In this document: one piece after another, positions 15,677 to 24,000 of the stretch
How positions within the stretch are numbered: the stretch's first letter is position 1
Layout: each line of letters starts with the position of its first letter
NCBI GenBank assembly: GCA_049423065.1
Contig: JBMSQB010000003.1
Span: 62,001 to 126,000, forward strand
Length of the DNA: 64,000 nt
Reading direction: 5' to 3'
Source of the DNA: SYIM01 sp041182885
GTDB lineage: Bacteria > Pseudomonadota > Gammaproteobacteria > Burkholderiales > Burkholderiaceae_E
Notes under the pieces: model-generated
What the model was told of the DNA's origin: nothing
What the model saw: only the letters and a program-made list of their open reading frames with translations
Database searches by the model: none
Position numbers and translations under genes: made by a program

Positions 15677-17968
15677 ATGAATTCGCAGGCGCCGCTCATC
15701 CGCAAGCCCTCGGGTCCCCGCCGGCTCGCCCGCAGAGCCTTCATTGCGTTCGCCGCCCTCACCGGCGGTGGTCTGGTGGTGGCAACCGGTGCCGGGGCAT
15801 GGCGCGGCTGGCAGCTTGGCCGGTATCGTGCGCCGGCGGGTGAGGCCGAGTCGTCGTTCAACGCCTGGGTCACGATTGATCGCGCTGGGCGTGTTGCGGT
15901 GTCGGTGCCGCACCAGGAAATGGGCCAGGGCGTCTTTTCCCTGGTTGCGCTGCTGGTCGCCGAAGAACTCGATTGCGATCCGTCCGCCATTACCGCGAGG
16001 CCGGCGCCGCTTGGGTTGTCGTATTCCAATCCGCTTCCGGTTCTTGATTCCCTTTCGATCAAGCGGGGCGAGGACGCGCTCGGGTCGGTTGCGCACCGGA
16101 CCCTCGAGGCGGTGCTGCGGCTTGCCGGCGATCAGATGACAGGCGGCTCCACGTCGGCCCGAAACTGCTGGGTTGCTGCCCGTCGCGCGGGCGCGGGGGC
16201 CCGGTCTGCGCTGCTGGCGGCGGCGGCACGGCGCTGGAGTGTTCCGGCTGATCGGCTGCGTACGCTGTCCTCAAGGGTGGTTGACCCGGTAACCGGTCAG
16301 TCATTCGGCTTTGGCGAGTTGGCGGTGGATGCGGCCCAGGAGGAACCCCGTCGGGTTGAACCCAAACCTCGCGAGCAGTACCGGTTGATCGGCCGGGGAA
16401 TCCGGCGCGTCGACTCGCGTGCAAAAACGGACGGCAGCGCACGCTTTGCCGCAGACATTCGGCTGCCCGGTCTTCGTTACGCCTCCGTCCGGCATGCGCC
16501 CATCCTGGGCGAGACTCTGACCTCGGCCGGCTGGGCCGCGGGCGCGGCGCCGGCGGGTGCAGATCTTGTGATGGGCGATCAGTGGTTCGCTGTGGTGGCC
16601 AGTTCCTGGTGGCTGGCTGATCGCCATGCCGCGGGCGTGGAGGCCCGCTGGGCCGGAGCGTCGTCAACAGCGGTCAGTTCGTCGGGCTATCTGCAGACGC
16701 TCCGTGCTGCAGCCGAGCGCAGGGAAGGGCGCGAGGTCGCCGTGCGCAGCGACCCTCCCGATCGGCCGGTGCCGGTCCGAAAGACGCTGACGGCCGACTA
16801 CGACGCCGCGTTCGTTGCGCATCAGACGATGGAGCCAATGAACTGCACGATCCGGCTCGATCAGGATCGATGCGAAGTATGGATCGGTACTCAGGTGCCC
16901 GATCTGGTTCGGCGCACGGTCGCTCGTGTCGCCGGCCTGTCGGCTTCCCAGGTGCTGGTTCATCCGTGTCTGATTGGGTGCGGGCTGGGCCGGCGACTCG
17001 AGACTGATCTGGCAGCGCAGGCGGTTCGTATTGCGCAGGCGCTGGGGCGCGGTGTGCCCTTGCAGGTGCAGTGGCGGCGTGAAGAGGACACTCGCCGCGA
17101 CATGTACCGTCCCGCTGCTGCCGCAAGGTTCGAGGTCGGCCTCGGGGGGCGTGGCGAGATTGTGCGGCTGGAGTGCTCGCTGTCCGGCCCCTCGGTGGCT
17201 GCGCAATACATGAGGCGGCAGTTCGGCTGGCCGCTCGACTGGATGCCCGACCGGAGCTGCCACGACGGGGTATCAGACGTCATTTATGACCTTGATGAAC
17301 TGCGCGTTCGCCATGCACGGATCGACAGCCCGCTGCCGATCGGTTTCTGGCGCAGCGTGGGTTACGGCGTCAACAGTTTTTTTGTTGAAAGCTTCATCGA
17401 CGAGTGCGCCCACGCAGCCGGAGACGATCCCTTTCAGTATCGACGCAGGCTCCTTCAGAAGCAGCCGCGCGCATTGCGGGTGCTTGAGGAGGTGGGCAGG
17501 CTGAGCGGCTGGGGCCGGCCTGTCCAGACCCGGCGTGGTGCCCGGGGTGGGCGGGGCGTTGCCATTGTGCAAAGTTTCGGTTCGATCGTCGCGCAGGCGG
17601 TCGAGGCTGAGGTCGAGGGAGCGGAGATACGGGTGCTTCGCGTGGTTGCCGTGGTCGATTGCGGATTGGCCATCGACCGCGGCGGGGTGCGCGCGCAGAT
17701 CGCGAGCGCGATTGTCGGTGGCTTGTCTGCGGCGCTCCATGGACAGATTGACGCGGTGGGTGGCGCCATTCGCCAGGGCAATTTCAATGACGCGCGGGTG
17801 TTGTCCCTGCGCGAAACCCCCCGCATTCAGGTTGAAATGATCGATGGCTCGCCTGAGATCGGTGGGGTAGGCGAGGTTGGACTGCCTCCGGTCGCTCCTG
17901 CGCTCGCAAACGCCCTGTTTGCAGCCACTGGCAAGCGGCTCAGGCGGCTTCCGCTGCGAATTTCCTAG
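15677..17968 (+). CDS. Exported molybdopterin-dependent hydroxylase large subunit (IorB/xanthine dehydrogenase family)
   Basis: This 763-residue protein has an N-terminal twin-arginine-like signal (RRAFIAFAAL, about residues 18-45), so it probably acts in the periplasm. Molybdopterin-cytosine-dinucleotide binding segments of the xanthine dehydrogenase family are visible: HQEMGQGVFSLVALLVAEELDCD near 75-97, IGCGLGRRLETDLAAQ, PIGFWRSVGYGVNSFFVESFIDE, and the C-terminal GGVGEVGLPPVAPALANALF with the catalytic glutamate. Isoquinoline 1-oxidoreductase beta-type proteins hydroxylate N-heterocycles or aldehydes and need a small 2Fe-2S partner and usually a cytochrome c; neither is in this window. 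It lies between the phosphatase and iscR. Confidence 0.9.
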   Translation: MNSQAPLIRKPSGPRRLARRAFIAFAALTGGGLVVATGAGAWRGWQLGRYRAPAGEAESSFNAWVTIDRAGRVAVSVPHQEMGQGVFSLVALLVAEELDCDPSAITARPAPLGLSYSNPLPVLDSLSIKRGEDALGSVAHRTLEAVLRLAGDQMTGGSTSARNCWVAARRAGAGARSALLAAAARRWSVPADRLRTLSSRVVDPVTGQSFGFGELAVDAAQEEPRRVEPKPREQYRLIGRGIRRVDSRAKTDGSARFAADIRLPGLRYASVRHAPILGETLTSAGWAAGAAPAGADLVMGDQWFAVVASSWWLADRHAAGVEARWAGASSTAVSSSGYLQTLRAAAERREGREVAVRSDPPDRPVPVRKTLTADYDAAFVAHQTMEPMNCTIRLDQDRCEVWIGTQVPDLVRRTVARVAGLSASQVLVHPCLIGCGLGRRLETDLAAQAVRIAQALGRGVPLQVQWRREEDTRRDMYRPAAAARFEVGLGGRGEIVRLECSLSGPSVAAQYMRRQFGWPLDWMPDRSCHDGVSDVIYDLDELRVRHARIDSPLPIGFWRSVGYGVNSFFVESFIDECAHAAGDDPFQYRRRLLQKQPRALRVLEEVGRLSGWGRPVQTRRGARGGRGVAIVQSFGSIVAQAVEAEVEGAEIRVLRVVAVVDCGLAIDRGGVRAQIASAIVGGLSAALHGQIDAVGGAIRQGNFNDARVLSLRETPRIQVEMIDGSPEIGGVGEVGLPPVAPALANALFAATGKRLRRLPLRIS

Positions 17969-18026
17969 GGTTTTCTGCGATCCTGTGCAGCATTTCGGGT
18001 GACGCGACTGATTTGCTGGGGATTTG

Positions 18027-18107
18027 TGACCGGCCGGTCAATCTGAGCACTGGGTATTCACAAAACGTTTTGTCTGGCCTAGAATGTGGTTTGCGGGACA
18101 TTTGTCC
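18027..18107. promoter_or_regulatory. Three consecutive palindromes upstream of iscR
   Basis: Within 81 bp there are three inverted repeats: TGACCGGCCGGTCA at 18027-18040 (14 bp, perfect), ACAAAACGTTTTGT at 18060-18073 (14 bp, perfect), and GGACA-TT-TGTCC at 18096-18107. They have different sequences and no T-runs, so they look like operators rather than terminators. They precede the IscR-like box by 30-110 bp. Confidence 0.6.
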
Positions 18108-18136
18108 AAGACAAAAGCCCCGCATACGGTGACGGA

Positions 18137-18170
18137 TATCTCGACTAAATCGCTCGGATTAGGATAAAGT
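18137..18170 (+). promoter_or_regulatory. iscR promoter with overlapping IscR type-1-like box
   Basis: The 25-mer at 18137-18161 matches the E. coli type-1 IscR consensus at 17 positions, including the whole YYGACTRWWWY core and the TCRR half. It overlaps a candidate -35 TCGACT (18141-18146) with an 18-nt spacer to a -10-like TAAAGT (18165-18170). The arrangement matches IscR autorepression in E. coli, in which [2Fe-2S]-IscR blocks its own promoter. The iscR ATG is 50 nt downstream. Confidence 0.65.
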
Positions 18171-18220
18171 TGAGTTGTCTGGTCAGGATTAGACACTCCT
18201 CTACGAATCGGAAACAAGCC

Positions 18221-18748
18221 ATGCGACTGACCACGAAGGGGCGGTTTGCAGTAACCGCCATGATCGATCTGGCCATGCGCCAGCACCAGGGCCCGGTGAC
18301 GCTTGCCGGTATCAGCCAACGGCAGAAGATTTCCCTGTCATACCTTGAGCAGTTGTTCGGGAAACTGCGTCGCCACGAACTGGTGGAGAGCACCCGTGGC
18401 CCCGGCGGCGGTTACTCGCTGGCCCGTTCCATGAAGGACGTGACGGTGGCCGACATCATTTTTGCGGTCGATGAGCCGCTTGATGCCACGCAGTGTGCCG
18501 GCCGCGAAAACTGCCAGGACGACGGCCCCTGCATGACGCATGAGCTCTGGTCCAACCTCACCACGCGAATGATCGACTACCTCAGCTCGGTGAAGCTTTC
18601 CGAACTGGTCGAGCAGCAGCGGGGCAAGGAAGGACGGACCCGGCCGCGCGAAATTTCGGTGCTGAAAGAGCATCGTGCAGCGCTCGAATTCCCCACCTCC
18701 ACGCTTCAGCCGATCCGCTTCGACAACGGCCGTCTGACCACTTTCTGA
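18221..18748 (+). CDS. iscR: Iron-sulfur cluster regulator IscR (Rrf2 family)
   Basis: This 175-residue winged-helix regulator opens with MRLTTKGRFAVTAM, the canonical Rrf2 start. The cluster ligands are intact: C-x5-C-x5-C-x2-H in CAGRENCQDDGPCMTH (about residues 91-106), as in E. coli IscR. Apo and [2Fe-2S] forms bind different site types. ATG 18221 is chosen over the longer frame because it begins the conserved N-terminus. It leads the isc operon and probably represses its own promoter through the upstream box. Confidence 0.97.
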   Translation: MRLTTKGRFAVTAMIDLAMRQHQGPVTLAGISQRQKISLSYLEQLFGKLRRHELVESTRGPGGGYSLARSMKDVTVADIIFAVDEPLDATQCAGRENCQDDGPCMTHELWSNLTTRMIDYLSSVKLSELVEQQRGKEGRTRPREISVLKEHRAALEFPTSTLQPIRFDNGRLTTF

Positions 18749-18762
18749 GGCTTCTGCCCGCC

Positions 18763-19971
18763 ATGCAACTTCCGATCTACCTCGACTACGCAGCCACCAC
18801 CCCGGTCGATCCGCGGGTGGTGGACAAGATGGTGCCGTTTCTCTACCAGAACTACGGCAACCCCGCTTCCCGCAGCCATGAGTACGGCTGGGAGGCGGAG
18901 CGGGCGGTTGAGGAAGCGCGGGAGCAGGTCGCTGCGCTGGTGGGATGCGATGCCAGGGAAATTGTCTGGACCTCCGGCGCCACCGAGTCGATCAATCTGG
19001 CTGTCAAGGGCGCTGCGCAGTTCAACCGCGAACGGGGCCGTCATCTCATTACGACCAAAACCGAGCACAAGGCCACGCTAGACACCATGCGGGAGCTGGA
19101 GCGGCACGGTTTTGAGGTCACCTACCTCGATGTCCGGCCCGACGGTCTGATCGACCTTGACATGCTGAAGGCGGCCATCCGCCCCGACACCATTGTCATG
19201 TCGATCATGTTCGTGAACAACGAAATAGGCGTGATTCAGGATGTGGCGGCCATCGGCGAGTTGTGCCGGGAACGCGGCATTGTTTTCCATGTCGACTCGG
19301 CCCAGGCCACGGGCAAGCTTCCCATCGACCTCGCCACACTGAAGGTCGATCTCATGTCGTTCTCGGCGCATAAAACCTATGGGCCAAAGGGCATGGGCGC
19401 ACTTTATGTCCGCCGCAAGCCGCGTGTCCGTATCGAGGCGCAGATCCATGGTGGTGGTCACGAGCGTGGGTTCCGTTCCGGCACCCTGCCCACGCATCAG
19501 ATTGTCGGCATGGGCGAGGCGTTCCGTCTGGCGCGTCAGGAAATGGGAACGGAAAACGAGCGTATCCGTGTGCTTCGTGATCGCCTGCTTGCCGGCATCC
19601 AGCAGATGGAAGAGGTGTACGTGAACGGCGATCTCGAGCGTCGGGTACCCCACAACCTCAACATCAGTTTCAACTACGTCGAGGGCGAGTCGCTGATCAT
19701 GGCGATCAAGGACATCGCGGTGTCGAGCGGTTCGGCGTGTACCTCGGCGAGCCTTGAGCCGTCGTATGTGCTGCGGGCGCTCGGGCGCAGCGATGAACTG
19801 GCCCATTCTTCCATCCGGTTCTCCATCGGGCGGTTCACGACCGAAGAACAGATCGATCATGCGGTGAAGCTCATCCAGAACAAGGTGGGCAAGCTTCGCG
19901 ACATGTCGCCGCTCTGGGAAATGGTGAAGGACGGTGTCGACCTCAACACCGTGCAGTGGGCGGCGCACTAG
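18763..19971 (+). CDS. iscS: Cysteine desulfurase IscS
   Basis: This 402-residue PLP enzyme converts cysteine to alanine and a persulfide for Fe-S assembly. It begins with YLDYAATTPVDPRV; the Schiff-base lysine is in SFSAHKTYGPKG (about Lys204) and the catalytic cysteine is in SGSACTSASLEPS (about Cys326). Length and sequence are very close to E. coli IscS (404). It lies 14 nt after iscR. Confidence 0.98.
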   Translation: MQLPIYLDYAATTPVDPRVVDKMVPFLYQNYGNPASRSHEYGWEAERAVEEAREQVAALVGCDAREIVWTSGATESINLAVKGAAQFNRERGRHLITTKTEHKATLDTMRELERHGFEVTYLDVRPDGLIDLDMLKAAIRPDTIVMSIMFVNNEIGVIQDVAAIGELCRERGIVFHVDSAQATGKLPIDLATLKVDLMSFSAHKTYGPKGMGALYVRRKPRVRIEAQIHGGGHERGFRSGTLPTHQIVGMGEAFRLARQEMGTENERIRVLRDRLLAGIQQMEEVYVNGDLERRVPHNLNISFNYVEGESLIMAIKDIAVSSGSACTSASLEPSYVLRALGRSDELAHSSIRFSIGRFTTEEQIDHAVKLIQNKVGKLRDMSPLWEMVKDGVDLNTVQWAAH

Positions 19972-20038
19972 CCCGACAGATCGGAATTCAGCAGGTGACG
20001 GGGCCGACTGGTCCCATGTTTCAGGCAGGGAGATGGCG

Positions 20039-20440
20039 ATGGCCTACAGCGAAAAAGTAATCGATCATTATGAGAATCCCCGCAACGTCGGTTCGCTCGA
20101 CAAGAACGATCCGAGCGTTGGAACCGGCATGGTGGGCGCACCCGCATGCGGTGATGTCATGAAGCTGCAGATCCGGGTCAATGATCAGGGCGTGATCGAA
20201 GATGCGCGCTTCAAGACCTATGGCTGCGGTTCTGCGATCGCTTCGTCCTCACTGGTGACCGAATGGGTGAAGGGCAAGACGCTCGACCAGGCAGTGGAAA
20301 TTCGCAACACGCAAATTGCCGACGAGCTGGCGCTGCCCCCGGTCAAGATCCACTGTTCCATCCTTGCCGAAGATGCCATCAAGGCGGCGGTGGAAGATTA
20401 CCGCCGCAAGCATGGGGCCGACGCCCAGAAGGCCGCCTGA
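20039..20440 (+). CDS. iscU: Fe-S cluster scaffold IscU
   Basis: This 133-residue scaffold has three conserved cysteines in GAPACGDVMK, YGCGSAIASSS and KIHCSILAEDA and the LPPVK motif recognised by HscA. The ATG at 20039 is chosen because GGGAG lies 6 nt upstream and the protein then begins MAYSEKVIDHYENPRNVG exactly as in E. coli; an in-frame ATG two codons earlier abuts the ribosome site. It receives sulfur from IscS and passes clusters on with HscAB. Confidence 0.98.
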   Translation: MAYSEKVIDHYENPRNVGSLDKNDPSVGTGMVGAPACGDVMKLQIRVNDQGVIEDARFKTYGCGSAIASSSLVTEWVKGKTLDQAVEIRNTQIADELALPPVKIHCSILAEDAIKAAVEDYRRKHGADAQKAA

Positions 20441-20452
20441 GGAGATCGGGTC

Positions 20453-20776
20453 ATGGCGGTCACGCTTACAGAATCGGCGGCGCAGCACATCAGCCGCTTC
20501 ATCACCCGCCGGGGGCGCGGCATTGGATTGCGCCTGGGCGTTCGTACCACGGGCTGTTCGGGCCTCGCCTACAAGCTTGAGTATGCCGACGAGGGGCAGC
20601 CCGAAGACGTCTTCTTCGAGAGCCATGGGGTCACGGTGATCGTTGATCCCAAAAGCCTCGCCTATCTCGATGGCACCGAACTCGACTTCGTTCGCGAGGG
20701 CTTGAACGAGGGCTTTCGGTTCAACAACCCCAATGTGAAAGGCGAGTGCGGCTGCGGCGAATCGTTCCAGGTTTGA
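20453..20776 (+). CDS. iscA: A-type Fe-S carrier IscA
   Basis: This 107-residue A-type carrier has the three conserved cysteines in TTGCSGLAY (about Cys37) and the C-terminal GECGCGESF. It carries iron or a cluster between IscU and apo-proteins. It lies 12 nt after iscU. Confidence 0.97.
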   Translation: MAVTLTESAAQHISRFITRRGRGIGLRLGVRTTGCSGLAYKLEYADEGQPEDVFFESHGVTVIVDPKSLAYLDGTELDFVREGLNEGFRFNNPNVKGECGCGESFQV

Positions 20777-20856
20777 TCGCGCGCTGTTTCACCGCCTTTC
20801 CTGTCATCTTCCATTCCGTCGGCGCGGGCGGCGTTGCTGCCGCACCAGGCTAGCTG

Positions 20857-21384
20857 ATGCTGCTTCTCGACAAGAACTACTTCGACCTCTTCAACCTGCC
20901 TCGTACGTTTGCGATCGACGAGCAGTTCCTGGAGCAGCAGTACCGCGATCTGGTGGCTGCAGTGCACCCCGACCGGTTCGTCACCGACTCGCCTGAGCAG
21001 CGCAGACTCGCCATGCAGGCAGCCACGCTTGCCAATGAAGCCTGGCGTTGCCTGCGGGATCCTTGCAGCCGTGCGGCCTACCTGTGCCGACTGGAGGGCA
21101 TTTCGGTTGACAACGCGGCCCGGGCTGGCGCGTCGGCTGAATTTCTGACTGAGCAGATGGAATGGCGTGAGGCGCTCGATGAGGCGAGGCTGGCCGCTCG
21201 CCGCCCTGATCTTCAGGCGCTGCAGGTCGAGGTGGCCGAGGCCCGGCGGAGGGCGCTGAGCACCGTGACCGAACTCATCGATACCCGCGCCGACTTCGAG
21301 GCTGCGGCAAGCCTGGTGGGGCAACTCATGTATATCGAGCGGTTTTCCGAGCAGGTCGACGAGGCGCTCGACGACCTTTCCTGA
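20857..21384 (+). CDS. hscB: Co-chaperone HscB
   Basis: This 175-residue J-type co-chaperone has an N-terminal J domain starting with KNYFDLFNLPRTF and the HPDRF motif near residue 33, followed by the helical IscU-binding domain. It delivers IscU to HscA and stimulates its ATPase. Length matches E. coli HscB (171). The 80-nt gap after iscA holds no recognised element. Confidence 0.95.
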   Translation: MLLLDKNYFDLFNLPRTFAIDEQFLEQQYRDLVAAVHPDRFVTDSPEQRRLAMQAATLANEAWRCLRDPCSRAAYLCRLEGISVDNAARAGASAEFLTEQMEWREALDEARLAARRPDLQALQVEVAEARRRALSTVTELIDTRADFEAAASLVGQLMYIERFSEQVDEALDDLS

Positions 21385-21409
21385 TTTCTACTCTCCTGTC
21401 GGCGGCCTG

Positions 21410-23317
21410 ATGGCTCTTCTCCAGATCTCGGAACCCGGTATGTCACCCGAGCCGCACCAGCGGCGGCTTGCGGTGGGCATCGACCTTGGTACGACCAATT
21501 CGCTGGTGGCGGCGGTGCGATCCAGTATTCCGGAGGTGCTCGAAGACGAGCATCGCCATGCCCTCCTGCCTTCGGTGGTGAGTTACTGTGACGACGGTCG
21601 CATAGCGGTCGGTGCCGAGGCGGCGGCGCGCGCCATAGCCGACCCTGACAACACCATCGTATCGGTGAAACGTTTCATGGGGCGTGGGCTGGAGGATGCT
21701 CGCCGGTACCGCACCGCCTATCGCTTCATCGACGCGCCGGGAATGGTCCGGCTTCAGACGCGCGCGGGTGACAAGAGCCCGGTCGAGGTATCGGCCGAGA
21801 TCCTCAAGGTTCTGCGCCGGCGCGCGGAAATGACCCTGGGTGGCGAGCTGTACGGATCGGTGATCACAGTACCCGCGTATTTCGACGACGCGCAGCGCCA
21901 GGCTACCAAGGACGCTGCGCGGCTCGCAGGCCTCGAGGTGCTCCGGCTTTTGAACGAGCCCACGGCTGCGGCGATCGCCTACGGGCTGGACAACGGCGTC
22001 GAAGGCCGTGTGGTCGTGTTCGACCTGGGTGGGGGCACGTTCGACGTATCGGTGCTGCACCTCAGTCGTGGCGTTTTCGAGGTCGTGGCAACCGGCGGTG
22101 ATTCGGCGCTGGGCGGCGATGACTTTGACCGCCGCATCGTCGAGTGGGCACTGCGGGAGACGGGTCTCGTATCGGTCAAGGAGCCGGATCCCATTGGCAG
22201 TGCGCTGGCTGCAGGGGTCCTGTCGTCAGCCGACCTGCGGGCCATGACCGTTGAGGCTCGGCGCGCGAAGGAAGCGTTGTCCGAGGCCACCCTCACCACG
22301 TTCTCGTGTCCGCTGTCCGACGCGTCGGCAGTACGTCTGCCGCTTGCACGCGAGCGGCTTGATGCGTTGACCGCCGATCTCGTCGCGCGCACCATCACCG
22401 TAGTGAGGCGCACGCTTCGCGACGCGCGGATCGACGCAGCCGATGCAGGCGCGGTGGTGCTGGTGGGAGGCGCCACGCGCACGCCGGCCGTACGAGCCGC
22501 GGTGGCGAGTTTTTTCGGGCGTACACCGCTCTCGGATATCGATCCCGACCGCGTGGTCGCCATTGGCGCTGCGATGCAGGCGAATCTGCTTGCTGGCAAC
22601 CGTGGCGAGGGAGATGACTGGCTGCTGCTCGACGTCATTCCGCTGTCGCTTGGTCTGGAAACGATGGGCGGACTGGTCGAGAAGATCGTTCCTCGAAACT
22701 CCACCATTCCGGTGGCGCGTGCGCAGGAATTCACAACGTTTCGTGATGGGCAGACCGCGCTTGCCATCCATGTGGTTCAGGGCGAGCGCGAACTGGTGTC
22801 CGATTGCCGTTCGCTCGCACGGTTTGAATTGCGCGGGATTCCGCCCATGAGCGCGGGTGCGGCTCGAATTCGGGTGAGCTTTCAGGTGGACGCCGACGGC
22901 TTGTTGTCGGTCACCGCATGCGAGCAGGCCAGCGGCGTGAAGGCAGCCGTGACCGTTCGTCCGTCGTATGGCTTGAGCGACGATGAAATCGCCAACATGC
23001 TCCAGCAGTCGTTTCTGTCGGCGGGCGCTGATCGCGACGCGCGGGCGCTGCGCGAGCAGCAGGTGGAGGCCGATCGCCTTTTCGAAGCAACGCGTGCGGC
23101 CCTTGTCGCTGACGGCGAACTGCTCTCGGAGGCCGAGCGCTCGGTCGTGGAATCGCTTCTCGCGCGTGTGGTTGAAGCGCGGGGTGGAACCGATGCCGAC
23201 ACGGTCAGGCAGGCGGTTGATGCGCTCGCTCGCGGTACCGAGCACTTCGCGGCCCGGCGAATGGATCGCGCGATATCGCGCGCGCTATCCGGCCGGCGAA
23301 TCGATCAGATTGACTGA
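21410..23317 (+). CDS. hscA: Fe-S assembly chaperone HscA (Hsp70)
   Basis: This 635-residue specialised Hsp70 has ATPase signatures VGIDLGTTNSLVA (about residues 23-35), VVVFDLGGGTFDVSVL and VVLVGGATRTPAVR, and a substrate-binding domain from about residue 400 that binds the LPPVK motif of IscU. The C-terminal lid is shorter than in DnaK, as in other HscA proteins. It lies 25 nt after hscB. Confidence 0.97.
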   Translation: MALLQISEPGMSPEPHQRRLAVGIDLGTTNSLVAAVRSSIPEVLEDEHRHALLPSVVSYCDDGRIAVGAEAAARAIADPDNTIVSVKRFMGRGLEDARRYRTAYRFIDAPGMVRLQTRAGDKSPVEVSAEILKVLRRRAEMTLGGELYGSVITVPAYFDDAQRQATKDAARLAGLEVLRLLNEPTAAAIAYGLDNGVEGRVVVFDLGGGTFDVSVLHLSRGVFEVVATGGDSALGGDDFDRRIVEWALRETGLVSVKEPDPIGSALAAGVLSSADLRAMTVEARRAKEALSEATLTTFSCPLSDASAVRLPLARERLDALTADLVARTITVVRRTLRDARIDAADAGAVVLVGGATRTPAVRAAVASFFGRTPLSDIDPDRVVAIGAAMQANLLAGNRGEGDDWLLLDVIPLSLGLETMGGLVEKIVPRNSTIPVARAQEFTTFRDGQTALAIHVVQGERELVSDCRSLARFELRGIPPMSAGAARIRVSFQVDADGLLSVTACEQASGVKAAVTVRPSYGLSDDEIANMLQQSFLSAGADRDARALREQQVEADRLFEATRAALVADGELLSEAERSVVESLLARVVEARGGTDADTVRQAVDALARGTEHFAARRMDRAISRALSGRRIDQID

Positions 23318-23333
23318 CCCAGAAAGGGGTGCG

Positions 23334-23672
23334 ATGCCTGTCATTTCAATTCTTCCCCACGCGGCGTTGTGCCCGGACGGTGCGCGTTTCGACGCGCCTC
23401 CGGGCTCGGTGCTCTGCAGGGTGCTGCTCGATCACGGCATTCGGATCGAGCATGCCTGCGACATGTCGTGTGCGTGCACGACCTGTCATGTCATTGTGCG
23501 TGAGGGGCTGTCATCGCTTGAGCCCGCGACCGACGACGAAGACGACATGCTGGACAAGGCCTGGGGGCTGACCTCGCAATCCCGACTTTCGTGTCAGATC
23601 AAGTTGGCGCAGGTCGACCTCACCATTGAAATCCCGAAATACACAATCAACCATGCGCGCGAAGATCACTGA
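23334..23672 (+). CDS. fdx: ISC-type [2Fe-2S] ferredoxin
   Basis: This 112-residue adrenodoxin-like ferredoxin has cluster ligands C-x5-C-x2-C in CDMSCACTTCHV plus the distal Cys in SRLSCQIKL. It donates electrons for cluster assembly on IscU. The start at ATG 23334 follows an AAAGGGG ribosome site and the hscA stop by 16 nt; the open frame extends far upstream inside hscA and is not used. Confidence 0.97.
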   Translation: MPVISILPHAALCPDGARFDAPPGSVLCRVLLDHGIRIEHACDMSCACTTCHVIVREGLSSLEPATDDEDDMLDKAWGLTSQSRLSCQIKLAQVDLTIEIPKYTINHAREDH

Positions 23673-23690
23673 TCCGAAGGCGAGGGCCCG

Positions 23691-23885
23691 ATGAAGTGGA
23701 CAGATGTTCAGGAGATAGCGGTCGAACTGGCAGAGCGCTATCCTGAGATAGACCCCAAGGTGATCCGTTTTACCGATCTGAGACAGAAGGTGCTCACGCT
23801 GCCCGGGTTCGATGATGCGCCCGAGCGCTCGGGTGAGCGCGTGCTCGAGGCCATCCAGCAGGCCTGGATCGACGAAGCCGGCTGA
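23691..23885 (+). CDS. iscX: Fe-S assembly modulator IscX
   Basis: This 64-residue acidic protein begins MKWTDVQEIAVELAERYPEI and contains IRFTDLRQKVLTLPGFDD, the conserved IscX (YfhJ) signature. It binds IscS and modulates its activity in an iron-dependent way. It is the last gene of the isc operon. Confidence 0.96.
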   Translation: MKWTDVQEIAVELAERYPEIDPKVIRFTDLRQKVLTLPGFDDAPERSGERVLEAIQQAWIDEAG

Positions 23886-24000
23886 GTTCCACAGGGGCTG
23901 GCCGTATCGGCGCAGCCGCCTGGGTTTTCACGGGCCCGGACTTCAAACCGGCGTGCGGCGGTGCCTCCGACGCGCCTGCCTCCCGTCGCAGGCTGACGGG

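Noticed and set aside
14372..16096. 574-codon minus-strand open frame
   Set aside because: Shadow across uvrB, the phosphatase and the hydroxylase; no recognisable domain, and real genes with clear motifs occupy the other strand.
22983..23333. N-terminal extension of ferredoxin into hscA
   Set aside because: The frame is open, but the conserved ferredoxin begins at ATG 23334 with its own ribosome site; the upstream part has no similarity to ferredoxin.
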